64,000 nucleotides of DNA from Acanthacorydalis orientalis (taxonomy: Eukaryota; Arthropoda; Insecta; Megaloptera; Corydalidae), in the NCBI GenBank assembly GCA_034766995.1, contig CM068325.1, positions 4,862,446 through 4,926,445 of the forward strand, in the 5' to 3' direction. Below, piece by piece: positions 11,410-25,309 of this stretch. Positions within the stretch are counted from its first letter, which is position 1. The number at the start of each line of letters is the position of its first letter. The notes beneath the pieces are model-generated. The model saw only the letters and a program-made list of their open reading frames with translations, made no database searches and had not been told where the DNA came from. Position numbers and translations under genes: made by a program.

Positions 11410-12697
11410 ATGGATAACAAGGAAATGTTTAATTATTATCTGACTGTGAATTTCAACAATACGTGCCGAATATGTCTCGAGAAGTGCAGCGATGAGCAGA
11501 AAATGGTGCCGATTTTCGATCCGAGCAAGCCGCAATGCTACGCTAATTTAATAATGGCGTGCGCCGCGATACAAGTAAGTGTCGTATGTTTTTGTACGTT
11601 GTATTTTATTGTCAGTATTGAAATGAGAGTGTTCGAGTGTTAACCGTTCGGGGCTTACTTTTTTTTCGATCAAACCGACTATTTCGCTTGCATGAAATTC
11701 TGTGGTACGGCCATTAATGTCAGTTCATGATAGAGTCGGATCGTATGACAAACATCGTTTTTATCAGGTGATGGAAAACGATGGCTTGCCGACGGCCATG
11801 TGTTCGAGCTGCGTCGCGTCCCTCGACGTCGCATTCGAATTTAAAACGCGTGCCGAGAACTCGGACGCACGGCTTCGATCGTTGTACACGTTCGCGACGA
11901 CGTCGCCCGTCGAGGAAGTCGTCGAGCCGGTGCCGCCGCCGGTCGAGACGTCGCCGGTCGCGCCGCCGACGCCCGAGGACGACGTACCGTTCTCCCTCGA
12001 GCAGGAGACGAAGCCGGACTTCGATTTCGATCCGAGCATGAAGGTCGAACCGGAAATAAAGGCGGACTTCCGTTTCGGTTCGGCCGCGAAGGGCGACACG
12101 TCGAAGAAGAAGAAGAAGAAGAAGGCGGCGAAGTACGCGGCCGAACGGGCCGGCGACGCCGACGCGGCTCCCCGTCGCGGCGGCGCCCCGAAGCCGCACC
12201 AGTGCGACGCGTGCGGAAAGATATTCCGCACGAAGCAGGGGCTCGTCCAGCACGTGCGGATCCACACCGGAGAGCGGCCTTACCTCTGCCACCTGTGCGA
12301 CAAGCGGTTCGTGAACGGCGGCCACCTGCACACGCACATGAGGACGCACACCGGCGAGAAGAGGCACGCGTGCACCGGGTGCGAGAAGGCGTTCGCGACG
12401 GCGCAGCAGCTGTCGAAGCACGTCGTCGCGGTGCACACGCGCGAGCGGCCGTACGCGTGCGGCTACTGCCCGAAGCGGTGCGCGAGCTCGAGCAACCTCG
12501 CGACGCACGTCCGGATACACACCGGCGAGAAGAACTACCGGTGCGACCGGTGCCCGAAGGCGTTCTCGACGAAGGGGCAGCTGCTGCAGCACATCCTCGT
12601 CCACACCGGACAGAAGCCGTTCCCGTGCACGTACTGCGACAAACGGTTCACGCAGCGGGCGCACGTGACGCGCCACCTGAAGATACACGGCCGATGA
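11410..12697 (+). CDS. ZAD-domain C2H2 zinc-finger protein (six fingers)
   Basis: Exon 1 is 11410-11574 and exon 2 is 11768-12697 (intron phase 0, GTAAGT donor), giving 364 residues. The N-terminal ZAD (zinc-finger-associated domain) has CRIC (Cys19, Cys22) in exon 1 and CSSC (Cys67, Cys70) in exon 2, the four zinc ligands of a dimerising domain. An acidic, proline-rich linker follows, then a lysine run (residues ~167-175, probable nuclear signal). Six C2H2 fingers span residues ~199-363, mostly with TGEKP-like linkers. Finger 3 has four residues between its histidines, and finger 4 has Cys where the conserved core Phe is expected (CPKRC). Known role of the class: sequence-specific nuclear DNA-binding proteins, often architectural or insulator factors in insects. 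The individual orthologue is not identifiable by eye. The start is the first ATG after a minimal upstream frame. Confidence 0.93.
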
Positions 12698-13022
12698 CGC
12701 GAGATCGCGTGAGCCGGCGCACGGAAGCCGACGCGTCGGGCGTCACGGACGCGTCTCCGGCGGAACGCTCGGGTCTCGTGTCGGTCGAGCGAGAGCGTAT
12801 GTAAATAGCGATTTTTAAGATACACGCGCCCGCGTCGCGGCGCACGAAGAATCGGCGATTTTTTCGCTCGAGTCCGTCGATATTATTTATAAAACTCGAA
12901 CGCGCATGAGAGCGGATTCTCGGAAAGGAACGGTCGGATTTCGTTCCGGTCTGAAAGCATCTCGAGAGTCTCTGAAGTTTACGGATTTCGATTTAAATAC
13001 GAGACGGTGATCGGTTTTCTCG

Positions 13023-13044
13023 CGTGACGAGTATACTCGTCACG
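13023..13044. promoter_or_regulatory. Perfect 22-base palindrome centred on GTATAC
   Basis: TGACGAGTATACTCGTCA with one further paired CG/CG at each end. The same dyad type recurs at 32032 and 32072. Function unknown. Confidence 0.6.
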
Positions 13045-13234
13045 GCGTGAAGAAGTGCGGGTGCCGGTGCGTGCAGCGTGTAACGGTTCGTCGTGCCCTT
13101 ACGTCGCGGTCGTTCATGTGATATCGCCGGTTTCGTTTCTGTCGTTTCGGTCGGAAAGCGTTCTTATCGTGAACCGTATTCTAGTTTCGAGGAAGGTCGC
13201 GAGAGAGGAATCAGGCGAAGAGGAGTATCGTGTA

Positions 13235-13240
13235 AATAAA
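13235..13240 (+). other. Candidate poly(A) signal of the zinc-finger gene
   Basis: AATAAA about 540 bases after the stop, followed by T/A-rich sequence and then a GTGTTTTT downstream element. Confidence 0.55.
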
Positions 13241-14177
13241 TAATATTGTATTAAACCGGCTGTGTTTTTCTTGCGACACCGCCACATTCACGTTCAGTGA
13301 TATCCTTTCTTGTCGTTCGTATCGAGGACGGTCCTAGAAATTCAAGTTAGGGTTTCGCATCTACACGGAAACCACCGCTCGGAGCGTCGTGCACGTCGAG
13401 GGGACCGGTCGAACCTCTCCACGTGGGCGGTGATGAGCAGGCGGACTGCATCTCATGTTATCTGCTCGGAGCATGGATAGAAGACTCTCGAACCATTATA
13501 TGCCCAGCCTACGATGTCACGACGCGCGTCCACCGCGGAAACGAACCGACGCCGCGGTTCGCGCGCGCGCCGCTAGATGTAGCGCGCGCGTCCGTTCGAA
13601 AGCGCGCCTCGACCTTTCTCATTTTACCTGCCCGTTTTGTTATTTACCTGCGTTCCCGCATGACCAGCCAAGCATGCAGCATCCCATCCTGTGTCGGCGA
13701 CGTCAGTCCGTGCGTTTCTCTTGTGGCGCGTGCACGCGAAACAGACGGACGGACTAACGAGCGAGCGGACCGATCGTACAGTCGGATCGAATCGCTGATC
13801 CCGAGACGATATCGGAATCGATACTTATGTAATCTCGCGCGTGAATCTAGACGGTTCGGACGTCGAGCGTGTTTCGTAACTCGGCCGCGTTCAGTGCTCG
13901 TTATCGGTTGTGTCGTTCGGTGCGAGACGGACGGAACGGTCGACCGGCTGGTATTGCGAGAGACGGTCGTACTCGGAGAGATCTAGTGGGTGCACGCGCG
14001 TCGATCGAGCGTGCGGTGACAAAACGTGACTGTCGGACGACGACGACGGCGCGCCGGGAAGTGCGCGTCGATCGGCCGACGCGGACGAAGATGTGACGCG
14101 CGCGACGACGGTTTATGTAACGAACCGGCGCCGCCTTCGTTCGGAATCGGACGCGCGGTGTGCGGACGAGCGCCGCG
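13241..14177 (+). promoter_or_regulatory. CpG-rich promoter/5' UTR region of the coiled-coil gene
   Basis: CpG-dense, with many short frames but no coding signal. TCAGT at 13891-13895 fits the arthropod initiator consensus and would give a 5' UTR of about 285 bases. The initiator call is speculative. Confidence 0.35.
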
Positions 14178-14579
14178 ATGGCTTCGGTCGTCGGCGAGGA
14201 CGACGCGCGCGTCGACAGAGTGCCGGATCTGGACCGTTTCAAGAGCGTGTTCGCGAGGTCGGTCGCGATCAACTCGCAGAAGAGGGTCGACGCGACGCGG
14301 ACCGGCGACGCGGACCAGTATGACGGGACGAACGAGCGGGAGGTCATACGGCTGAGACAGGTTAGTAGGAACGATTGTGTAACTGTCTCTTGTTTGATCG
14401 TCGCCGCCTCTGTTCGATCGAAACGGAAACAAACAATCGAGATCCGCGTAGATTAACACAGGATCACTAGATATCTGTCTTCCGAACAAGTCACGATCGC
14501 GAAAACAAACAGACTGTTCAGATATCCGGAACAGTTGAAAATCGTAATTTCAACGTTTGATTGTTTTCGAACTAAGTTC

Positions 14580-14641
<62 letters not shown>

Positions 14642-14969
14642 TGAAATTTATATCGACGATAATTGTGTCGTGCGTTTTTGTTATGCAATGTGATCGGAGA
14701 AATCGTTTTAAAATCGACCGAGGCGCAGCCTTTGTAGGTGCATGGCCTATTGCGTCGTCGAAAGACGGTACACAGTTCGGATCGAGAACAAAAGAACGAA
14801 AACAAAAGTAAATCGATCGCATAACGTCGCCGGATGACTTGATTTCTGTCGAACTGGTCGCAATTGTAATGATAAAGGACAGACTGTTCGACTGTTTGCA
14901 AGAAAAAAAAAACATGAAAATAGTAATTTTAGCGCTTGTTCGTTTCCGGTCTAACTTTATATATGTATA

Positions 14970-15027
<58 letters not shown>

Positions 15028-16460
15028 AACAAAAATCTATAATGTTTGTGCCTGTACTTCTCTGGAAAAAAATCCTGAGTTCACATAGATGTATCTGTAT
15101 CGTGATACGGTCCTGTACTTTTCAACAGAGTGCCCGTACTTCTCTAGAAAAATTCCCAAGTCCGCATACATGTCTCTATATCGAGATACGGCCCTGTATT
15201 TTACGACAGAGTGCCCGTACTTCTCTAGAAAAATTCCCAAGTCCGCATACATGTCTCTGTATCGATATACGGCCCTGTATTTTACGACAGAGTGCCCGTA
15301 CTTCTCTAGAAAAATTCCCAAGTCCGCATACATGTCTCTATATCGAGATACGGCCCTGTATTTTACGACAGAGTGCCCGTACTTCTCTAGAAAAATTCCC
15401 AAGTCCGCATACATGTCTCTGTATCGAGATACGGCCCTGTATTTTGCAACACAGTGCCCGTACTTCTCTAGAAAAATTCCCAAGTCCGCATACATGTCTC
15501 TATATCGAGATACGGCCCTGTATTTTACGACAGAGTGCCCGTACTTCTCTAGAAAAATTCCCAAGTCCGCATACATGTCTCTGTATCGATATACGGCCCT
15601 GTATTTTACGACAGAGTGCCCGTTCTTGTCTAGAAAAATTCCCGAGTCCGCATACATGTCTCTGTATCGAGGTACGGCCCTGTGAAGAGCGATTCTATAA
15701 AAAAAATATATAAAAAATAATGTTCGTCGAACGATCAGCGATTGGAACACTTTTCAAATCGTCGACGGCCAGACACAACAAACGCGCCAGCGATTCGCGC
15801 CCGAGCGGCCCGGGGTAGAGCCCTTCTGTCCCAGATTTCCGTTCAAACTCCGGACAATCGTTCCGGGACCGAAGAGTTTCGGCCCGGTCGCGTTTCTGTC
15901 GCAGCGTTATCGAGTGCAAGCGTTCTTCTGCGACACGACGTGTCTTTGAACTCGAGGGCTCCGCCCCCGAGTTCAAAGACACCGTTCGAGTCGCTCCTGT
16001 CGAGTGCAGACATGTTAGAAGTTATCATAAATTGACACAGGAGAAGGAACGTCCGGGCAGGACGTGCCGGCGTATTAAAACGGCCGAAGGAACGAAAATG
16101 AGTGCGGCGCTCCGTCACCGTGACCTCGGTGCTCGAACGCGGGCCTTCCAGTTGCACGCGCGTTCCCATGATAGAAAAAAAAACGTACAACACACACACA
16201 CACACACGAGATTACGACACGACAGTATCCGTCCGTCGTCCCGTCCTCGTCGCACCGCGACCATTTCGCTTGGCCAGAAGGAGAAGAACGGCAACGACAA
16301 CAAACGACTCCTCGCGCACACACACACACACACACACGATCCGTTCGAATTAGTCATCGCTGCCCGGCTGTTGTACGCACGAAGGGGGGCACCACACCGC
16401 GCTTAATTACCGAGGCTATTTCCGGCGGAACGGACACCGACGTAGTTGTACTCATGTATA

Positions 16461-16491
<31 letters not shown>

Positions 16492-19400
16492 GTAAATATG
16501 TATGAGCGTGTGTGTGTGTGTGTATTATGTATGCGGTGATCGCCGGAGCGTGGCGTATATAGCCCCAAACAGATTCACGGAGATATGAAAACCGTGGCAG
16601 ACAAGACAGGTGTTTACCTGTACGATATCAGGTAGAATTAAGTATGCGTGCATTATTGTTGTTACATTATGTATGGTTTTTTTTTTTACGTTTCTTTGTC
16701 CGTCCGTCCGTGTGTGTGTGTGTGCGTGTGTGTGTTTTCATAATTGCGTCGATTACCTTTTTCCGTTTATTCATGTGCGGAGCCGTCCGGCGGCCGTGCA
16801 TTAAACCCTGTGCAGACTAAGTGAACAAATGAATAAACGAATAAACAAATAAGTAAACAAATGAATAAACGAATAAGTAAACAAATGAATAAACGAATAA
16901 ACAAATAAGTAAACAAATGAATAAACGAATAAGTAAACAAATGAATAAACAAATAAGTTAACAAATGAATAAACAAATGAATAAACGAATAAACAAATAA
17001 GTAAACAAATGAATAAACGAATAAACAAATAAGTAAACAAATGAATAAACGAATAAGTAAACAAATGAATAACCGAATAAACAAATAAGTAAACAAATAA
17101 GTAAACAAATAAGTAAACAAATAAGTAAACAAATGAATAAACAAATGAATAAACAAATAAGTAAACAAATGAATAAACGAATAAACAAATAAATAAACAA
17201 ATGAATAAACGAATAAGTAAACAAATGAATAAACGAAAAACAAATAAGTAAACAAATGAATAAACGAATAAGTAAACAAATGAATAAACGAATAAGACTG
17301 GCTTAAGACTGGAATAAGGCTGACTTTTAAAGACTGGCTTCTGTTCGATTGTTTTAAGCGCTGTCTCCCATTCAATTGTTTTAAGCGCTGTCCCGTTCGA
17401 TTGTTTTAAGCGCTGTCTCCTGTTCGATTGTTTTAAGCGCTGTCCTGTTCAATTGTTTTAAGGCCTGTCCCGTTCAATTGTTTCAAGCGCTGTCCTGTTC
17501 GATTGTTTATATAATACAATACATATTCGGCTGGTACGAAAATAATTGCGTGAATGTGCACGAATTTGAGGGTCATAAACCGCAATTGTTTTTCTACCGA
17601 CCGAGCGATTATCGATATTGTTTTTTTTAACGGTTTTTCGAATTTTCTCACTGTCCGCTGTGGTCGGGGAAAAGTGCTCAGAAAACAGCTCTTTCCAACT
17701 GCTGACAGATAGATGGATAGAGACGGTAGACAGATAGAGAGAGAGAGACACGAAAGTATGTGTGTGGGCATACGAATCGATGGCCTAAAACTGATACAAG
17801 TAACTGAACTGAATTCCGTTCCGCGATCCAGTGAAATGTAAACTAGATCTGAACAGAGATTCGACCTTGATATCTCGAACGTACGAACGAACGGCCCGGC
17901 CAGTACTCGCTTCGGCCAGGTGAATGCACGGGCGGACCGTCGCCTCGTTACGACACCGCGAATAATGATAACGATAATAAATGGTTACGGCAATGATGAT
18001 GATGATAGCGATGATGGCGAATGGTAAACGTGCGGATCGGCGGCAATACGGAGACAATCGACTCTGGACTGGACTCGGACAGGATCAGAAGTTCCGTCTC
18101 TGTCGACGGATCGAAGTTGAATTTTAGAAAAAATGCCCGATCAGTTGGCAAATCATCCATCGTCTCGTTCGAATCCGTACGGTTCATGGTTCCGCACTGC
18201 ACGCGGCGTTTCCGAACAGTGAAACAAAACACGAACGAACGGTCGACTCCCTCGCCGTACTATTTCATTGTGTGTGTGTGTGTGTGTGTGTGTGGATGTG
18301 GATCGACCGACTCGATGCTATGCAGATAGATAGATAAATAAATAACGCAACATCAGCTGGAGAGAATGTTGACCTCGACGATCTCGCGCACAATGGAATC
18401 GAACTGTAAAAAGTGTTACACGATCGCATAACAGCGCTCACTGGGATCTCTATCTGTCTATCGATCTGCGCACGTACTCCTCTCGCGCGCCATCTTCGTC
18501 GCGTTGCTGTACTGTAGTGGTGCTGAAAAATTCGATTCGTGGCCGTCTGTTGACGGAGAGAGAGAGTGAGTGGGTGGGCGGGTGATGATGGGACGCGAAT
18601 TCCGGGACGATTTCGAGTGTTGAGAGCCGGTACAGGACTCTATCGTGACTGGATAGGCGTCAGAACTTGCGTTTCGGGACGGTTTGAAATTCTTAGAGCC
18701 GGTACAGGCCCGTATCTCGACCAATCGTGGCTGTAGAGGCGACAGAACTTGTGTTCCGGGCCTATTTAAAATGTTTAGAGCTAGTGCAGGGCCGTATCTC
18801 GACCAATAGTGTCCGTAGAGGCGACAGAACTTGTGTTCTGGATTAATTTTAAATGTGTAGAGCCAGTACAGGGCCGTATCTCCAAGAATTATGTCTGGAG
18901 AGGCGATATAACTTCTGTTCAGGGTTAATTTGACAAGTTTCCAAGGTCCGTATCTCGACAAATCGTGCCTGTAGAGGCGACAGAACTTGATTCGATGACT
19001 TTAGGGATCGATCAGGGCCATTCGAGGGTGGTATCCCGAAAAGCCGCGCCCTGAAACATGTCAGAACTTGTATTTCGCACGGATTTAAAACGTTTAAAGT
19101 CGGTACTGGCACAAACTGTGCCCGGAAACGCGATAGAACTTGCATCCCTCGCCGATTGAAAGTCCAGGGAACCGGCACAGTCGTATCTATCGATCGGGAT
19201 CATCGTTTCGATCGTCTCGAAGTGCACGGCCGGCCGCAGACCGTCGGACCGTTCGTCCATTGTCCACCCATCACCGTACAAACATGCATCTCGAAACAAT
19301 AAACGTGTGCGTCGTGTGTGTACGTGCACGAACTGCTAAACGCTTCGATTAAATCGAAAATATTTACCTTTCCAGTCATAAATAAACGCGCGTCTATTTA

Positions 19401-19752
19401 CACATCGCATGAGTCGGTCCCGTGCCGTTTCGGACGGCGGCCTTGACAGTGCGGGGGTTTCTCTCTTCACACGCGCTCAGATCTCTGTATATTTTTGAAC
19501 ATCTTTTCCGAGAACGCCGGCCGCCGTCTCGATCCGCGCACGGACGTACCGAAATATCAGTGGCGCCGCGCTCGTTAGTACCTCCGTACGATTCCGATGC
19601 ACAGGCGGTTCCGTTCTCGATCCACAAGGGGAGAACATTGTCAAGATTTTCGGATATCCGCGCTCGTCTCATTAAAGCGGACCTGTCCGTGATCGCAGGC
19701 TGCGATTTTCGTCTAATCGTTCGATAGGATACGGAGCTCTCTCTCTCTCTCT

Positions 19753-19812
<60 letters not shown>

Positions 19813-20347
19813 AAACTGATATCAGATAAGTCCGCCCTAAAAAACAATTCAACATCCAGATGTTAAATCATTTTTCAAGGCCGACTAGATTTTCTTAATC
19901 TAGATAAACAAATCTGTTTGTTTATTAAAAAAAACACACGCGCGCGCACGCTTTGACTTTTCTGTATTTATTTTATAGGAAACCCTGCCGATAATAGATC
20001 TATCCGTCTCTTTCTTGTCCGAACTGCATTCAGACAAGAGAGAGAGAGAGACGGTTCAGGATTTAGAATTTGTTGGACGAGTAACGGTCCAGGATTCATT
20101 TTAATTCATTTATTTTACTGATGCAAATCATCTCGATTCGAACACTCCGATCAGATGGAATAGAATTTCGTGTAGATCTGTGATTGAATCGTGTTACTAA
20201 AGTGTTTAATTGGTGCCGAGCCAATCTCGTTCAGAACACATTCACCGCACGCACGTTAGTACAACAATCGCCCGGCGAAAGTCCGTTAATTGTGTGAAAG
20301 GGAAACAATAACGCGGACATTTTTAATCGTCTCTCTCTCTATTTATT

Positions 20348-20420
<73 letters not shown>

Positions 20421-21021
20421 TTTCTCTTCATCGGCTCCATTTCACCGCAATTAAACCGCCGGTCCAGTTTACACGGTTCCGCTGCGAACGCTTCCCGTAT
20501 TGTTGTTCTGCGGCGTGAAACGCGCGTGGGAATCAATTAAGACCGGAGGAACAATCGCAGCGCGCGCTATTGTCGTACAGGTTATGGTTGATCCGTTCGA
20601 CGATTATCGACCGAACTGACGCCATTGTTCGGCGCGCGGAAAAGCTGTCGCGTCCCGTGTCGAGCGATCCGGCGTCCGATGCGACGACGGAAGCCCGACG
20701 AATCGGCGACAGTTCGAACCCGGAATGTCGGCCGGTCGGTTTTTTTTTCCGAATTGCGCGTAGGCGGATGGCGGACGGGCGGCGAGCCCGTGGAACGTGT
20801 GGCGAGTCTCTCGATTTCTTCCCTTCATCTCGTCGAAGAATCCGCACCGGAACCCGATCTCCCGTCTCACCCGAAACCGCTCTATCCGGTCGCCTTCGAA
20901 CGATTCGCGCCGGTCCATAAATATTTAACGTTTCGGCGCGCGCGCGCGCCGGTATTAACAGCGCCAATTAACTGTTAATTGGAACCGTTTAACATATTCT
21001 CACAGTAGCATCGCGCTTGTA

Positions 21022-21064
<43 letters not shown>

Positions 21065-21280
21065 GGATTCCCTGAACGACTATATCTATGTTTATTCATG
21101 GGCGCGCTCGTTTCTTTCTTATAAATAGTGAAATCCGTTTCGATTGTACATGAAGAGCGGCGGCCGGTTGCAATTTTCAAGCGGAACTCAGTCGACCGAG
21201 CGAAAAAATGCATCTGCCACTCATTCGGATCACAATTCGTTTCGTGCCGGACTTTCATCCGTTCTTTGTCGATGGATTTG

Positions 21281-21365
<85 letters not shown>

Positions 21366-23134
21366 GTGTGTGTGTGTGTGTATTTCTTGCTACGTTCAGA
21401 TGGAATTTCACTTTTTTCAGCGAGATTAGAGAGATCGGTCGGCGGTAATCGCGCCGTTTCTTTTATGAACTGTACACGGTTCAGTTTCAGCAGATAAGTG
21501 CCGTAATATGAGTTTCACAGATGGGCGCCACTCGATCCGGCACGAGTAAAGAAACAAATGAGCGCCGAAACAATTGGACCCGGAAACAAGTGACCACTGA
21601 AACAAATGAGCGCCGAAACAATTGGACCCGGAAACAAGTGACCACTGAAACAAATGAACGCCGAAACAAGGGATCAATGAAACAAATGAGCGCCGAAACA
21701 AGAGATCAATGAAACAAATGAGCGCCGAAACAAGAGATCAATGAAACAAATGAGCGCCGAAACAAGAGATCAATGAAACAAATGAGCACCAAAACAAGAG
21801 ATCAATGAAACAAATGAGCGCCGAAACAAGAGATCAATGAAACAAATGAGCGCCGAAACAAGAGATCAATGAAACAAATGAGCGCCGAAACAAGAGATCA
21901 ATGAAACAAATGAGCGCCGAAACAAGAGATCAATGAAACAAATGAGCACCAAAACAAGAGATCAATGAAACAAATGAGCGCCGAAACAAGAGATCAATGA
22001 AACAAATGAGCGCCGAAACAAGAGATCAATGAAACATGTGATCACTGAAACAAATGAGCGCCGAAACAATTGGACCCGGAAACAATTGAACTCGGAAATA
22101 ACTGTACTCTGAAACAAACGAGCTGTGTAACAACATCCATCGAACCCTGGGCGTTCAGATGAACAACCGGACAAATTTATCCGGACCCGCCGATCGATCG
22201 CACGAAACGAATCGTCCAGTGGTGCGTTTCGTCGTGCGGCGGCGTGCCCGTTCCCAGAAACCCGTCCGTCGAATTCCGCGAACCGTTCCGTGCGCTCGGC
22301 CGGCCGTGACCGCCGCATGCCCCTAAAAATTGTCTAATTTCGCACATTATCCGTCATTTCGTGCACAATCTTCTCACGGTACTTACACGTCCGTGCATGT
22401 TTTTCCGTGTGTACGCCAAGAAAAAAAGTGCCATTAACCGAGTCACACGGCACGGGCAGTTAGATCCGCTCGCAGCGACGGTACCGGTTCGAATCTTGTC
22501 GCGAAGTAACGCGACAGCTGTGTCGGATTAGTCGGCCGTATCTATACAATTTATCTATAAATAAATAACATAATATAATAATTGTATATATATATATATA
22601 ATTATTAATATTATAATTACACGTTTTAATATAATGATTTACCTGCACAAGTTGAAGGTCCTCGTACCACGCACATCTCTGGCACGACCCGAATCGAACC
22701 CGGATCGTGCACGCACATAAAAGAGAGACGTTTCTCGACCCTGTCCGTCTTACAACAATGACAAAAAAAACACCACCGAACGCGACGCGGCAACAATCCA
22801 TCTGTGCATGCGGATTATCCAGTCGGTGTCGGATCTGCGCCTGAGAGGACGGACGGTTACACTTTTGAATTTTGTCAGAGCCGCGCCTGTTAGAGAGACA
22901 CCTAATTATGTGTGAGACTTGTTTCCGCACACACACTGTACGTGTGTGTGTGTCGTCAACGCTGACATGTATTTTTTGCGACGCCGTTCTACTAGTGAGA
23001 ATTCGGCGCGTTCTGTTATAATAATTACGGCTTGATTGCCGGTCTGATTATCTTACACCAAATTATAGTAGCTCGGTTTGATTTATACAGGTCGCGTGTT
23101 CGACCGTACATTGTTTTTTTAATATATATATATT

Positions 23135-23215
<81 letters not shown>

Positions 23216-25254
23216 TATATATATTCGAACCGAACAGAGAGAGAGAGAGAGATGAAATCGAGAACAACGGATCTCTCGAATCGTTTGTGAAGAAAAAAAG
23301 AGGCGGGAGAGGAAAAAAAACGAATCGCGGATTCTGTGAAACAAGAGCCGATCGTGCCGATCGTGAGAAATGCACGTGCAGAGGACGTCTCAGGTAAATT
23401 CGCACGGCGCACCCCCTCCCCGCGGCCGGCATTCGATACTGTTCGCCCTGATTGGATTTCAGTCACGCCGCACGGTATGCCTGTTCATCCGGTGTGTGTG
23501 TGTGTGTGTGTGTGTTTTTTCTCATTAGTCACAGCGTATCGGACAGTCGAACGGAACAGGAGAGATCGATCGGAAAAATTAACATTCGGCAAAACTCTTC
23601 CTAGGACTCGTTTTCGTTTCATTTTCACTGAATTCGCATACAGAACACATTCTGTCTCTCTGTCAGTCAAGTTCACACAGCTTGCTTCGTTCCAGGAGTG
23701 TCAGAACCTCGTCGAGGAGAACAGACGACTGAACTCCGGCCACCGAGGTCGCATCGTCAGCTGCGACGTCCAGTTACCGGTCGAGAACTTCGTGCTGCAG
23801 TCCCAGGTCGACACGCTGCGATGGCAGCTCGAACAGGTACGATACTCTCTACCCCATCGACTAGGAGACAGATCCTGGTCGGATCGTTCGAGACGAGAAC
23901 CCGCGGGCTCTCTGGAACGATGCGACGAGGTATAACGTCGCTCGCTTCACCTCCTCCTTTCGAATTCCAGACGGAGTCTAGTCTGGAAATGTACAGGGCC
24001 GTCATGGAGCAGATGGTCCTGTTCCTCGAGCGGACGCATCGCAGTCTCGACCTGCTCGCGGCCCGTCTGGCCGTCGGCGCGAGGCCGCAGCCGCGCTCGA
24101 ACTGTTCGGTGCCGCGGTCGCTCAGCGTCCACCACGTCGCCGGCGCGCCGAAGCCGGCCGGTCGCGGCGGCGTCGATCCCGTGCCGCGGTCGAGGAGCGT
24201 CGTCCACGTGCCGGGACAGGGCGACGACGCGCGGTGCGCGCGCGCGGCCGACACGGCGTTCAGGACGCGCGCGGCCGTGCTCCGGTCGAGGAGCGTCCAC
24301 CACGTCTGTCCGACGGACGAGAGGGACGCCGACGGGAGCGACAAGGGCGACGGTTTCGGCTGGTGAGTTGGCGTGTGTGTGCGATGTTTGTGGGCGGACG
24401 AGTGCGGAACGGTCGGACGAATGAACAAAACATGAGACGGACGGACAAATGAAGTGAAGACTGATAAATAATTATTAGACAGTCGGATAAACAAGAGAAA
24501 ATTGTTAGAAAAATTAACATCAGGCTGCAAGACAAATGAAGAGGAGACAGTTGAACAAAAAACAGTAGCCAGTCGAATAAAACAAGAGAAAATTATTGAA
24601 AAAAATAACAATAGGCAGTAAAACAAATGAAGAGGAAACAGTAGGAAAAATAAACACGAGACAGTCGAAAAAACAAGAGAAAGTGATTGGAAAAATTAAC
24701 ATTCGGCAGTAAAACAAATGAAGAGGAAACAGTAGGATAAATAAACACTAAACAGTCGAATAAAACAAGAGAAAACGATTGGAAAAATTAACATTCGGCA
24801 GTAAAACAAATGAAGAGGAAACAGTAGGATAAATAAACACGAGACAGTCGAATAAAACAAGAGAAAACGATTGAAAAAAATAACATTAGACACCAAAACA
24901 AATGAAGAGGAAACAGTAGGATAAATAAACACGAGACAGTCGAATAAAACAAGAGAAAACGATTGAAAAAAATAACATTAGACACCAAAACAAATGAAGA
25001 GGAAACAGTAGGATAAATAAACACGAGACAGTCGAATAAAACAAGAGAAAACGATTGAAAAAAATAACAATAGGCAGTAAAACAAATGAAGCGGAAACAG
25101 TTGGATAAATAAACACTAAAAGAAGAGAAAACAGTTGAAAAAAATAACATTAGGCAGCAAGACAAATGAAGAGGAAATAGTTAGATAAATAAACACTAGA
25201 TAGTCAAATAAAACAAAAGGAAACAGTTGGAAAAATGAATCCAAAACACTTCAG

Positions 25255-25309
<55 letters not shown>

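Larger units (their letters stand above)
12698..13240 (+). other. Probable 3' UTR of the zinc-finger gene
   Basis: GC falls gradually after the stop. The stretch contains the 22-base palindrome at 13023-13044 and ends with AATAAA at 13235-13240. Confidence 0.55.

Noticed and set aside
11720..12688. 322-codon minus-strand frame opposite the zinc-finger exon
   Set aside because: Antisense shadow; the sense strand carries ZAD and C2H2 motifs.
16767..17375. Minus-strand frames reading Phe-Ile-His-Leu-Phe-Thr-Tyr repeats
   Set aside because: Translation of an AATAAACGAAT-type minisatellite; membrane-like composition is an artefact of A/T richness.
23370..23396. Second recursive splice site, CTCAG|GTAAAT
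   Set aside because: Weak pyrimidine tract and non-consensus donor, and only 300 bases from a real exon.
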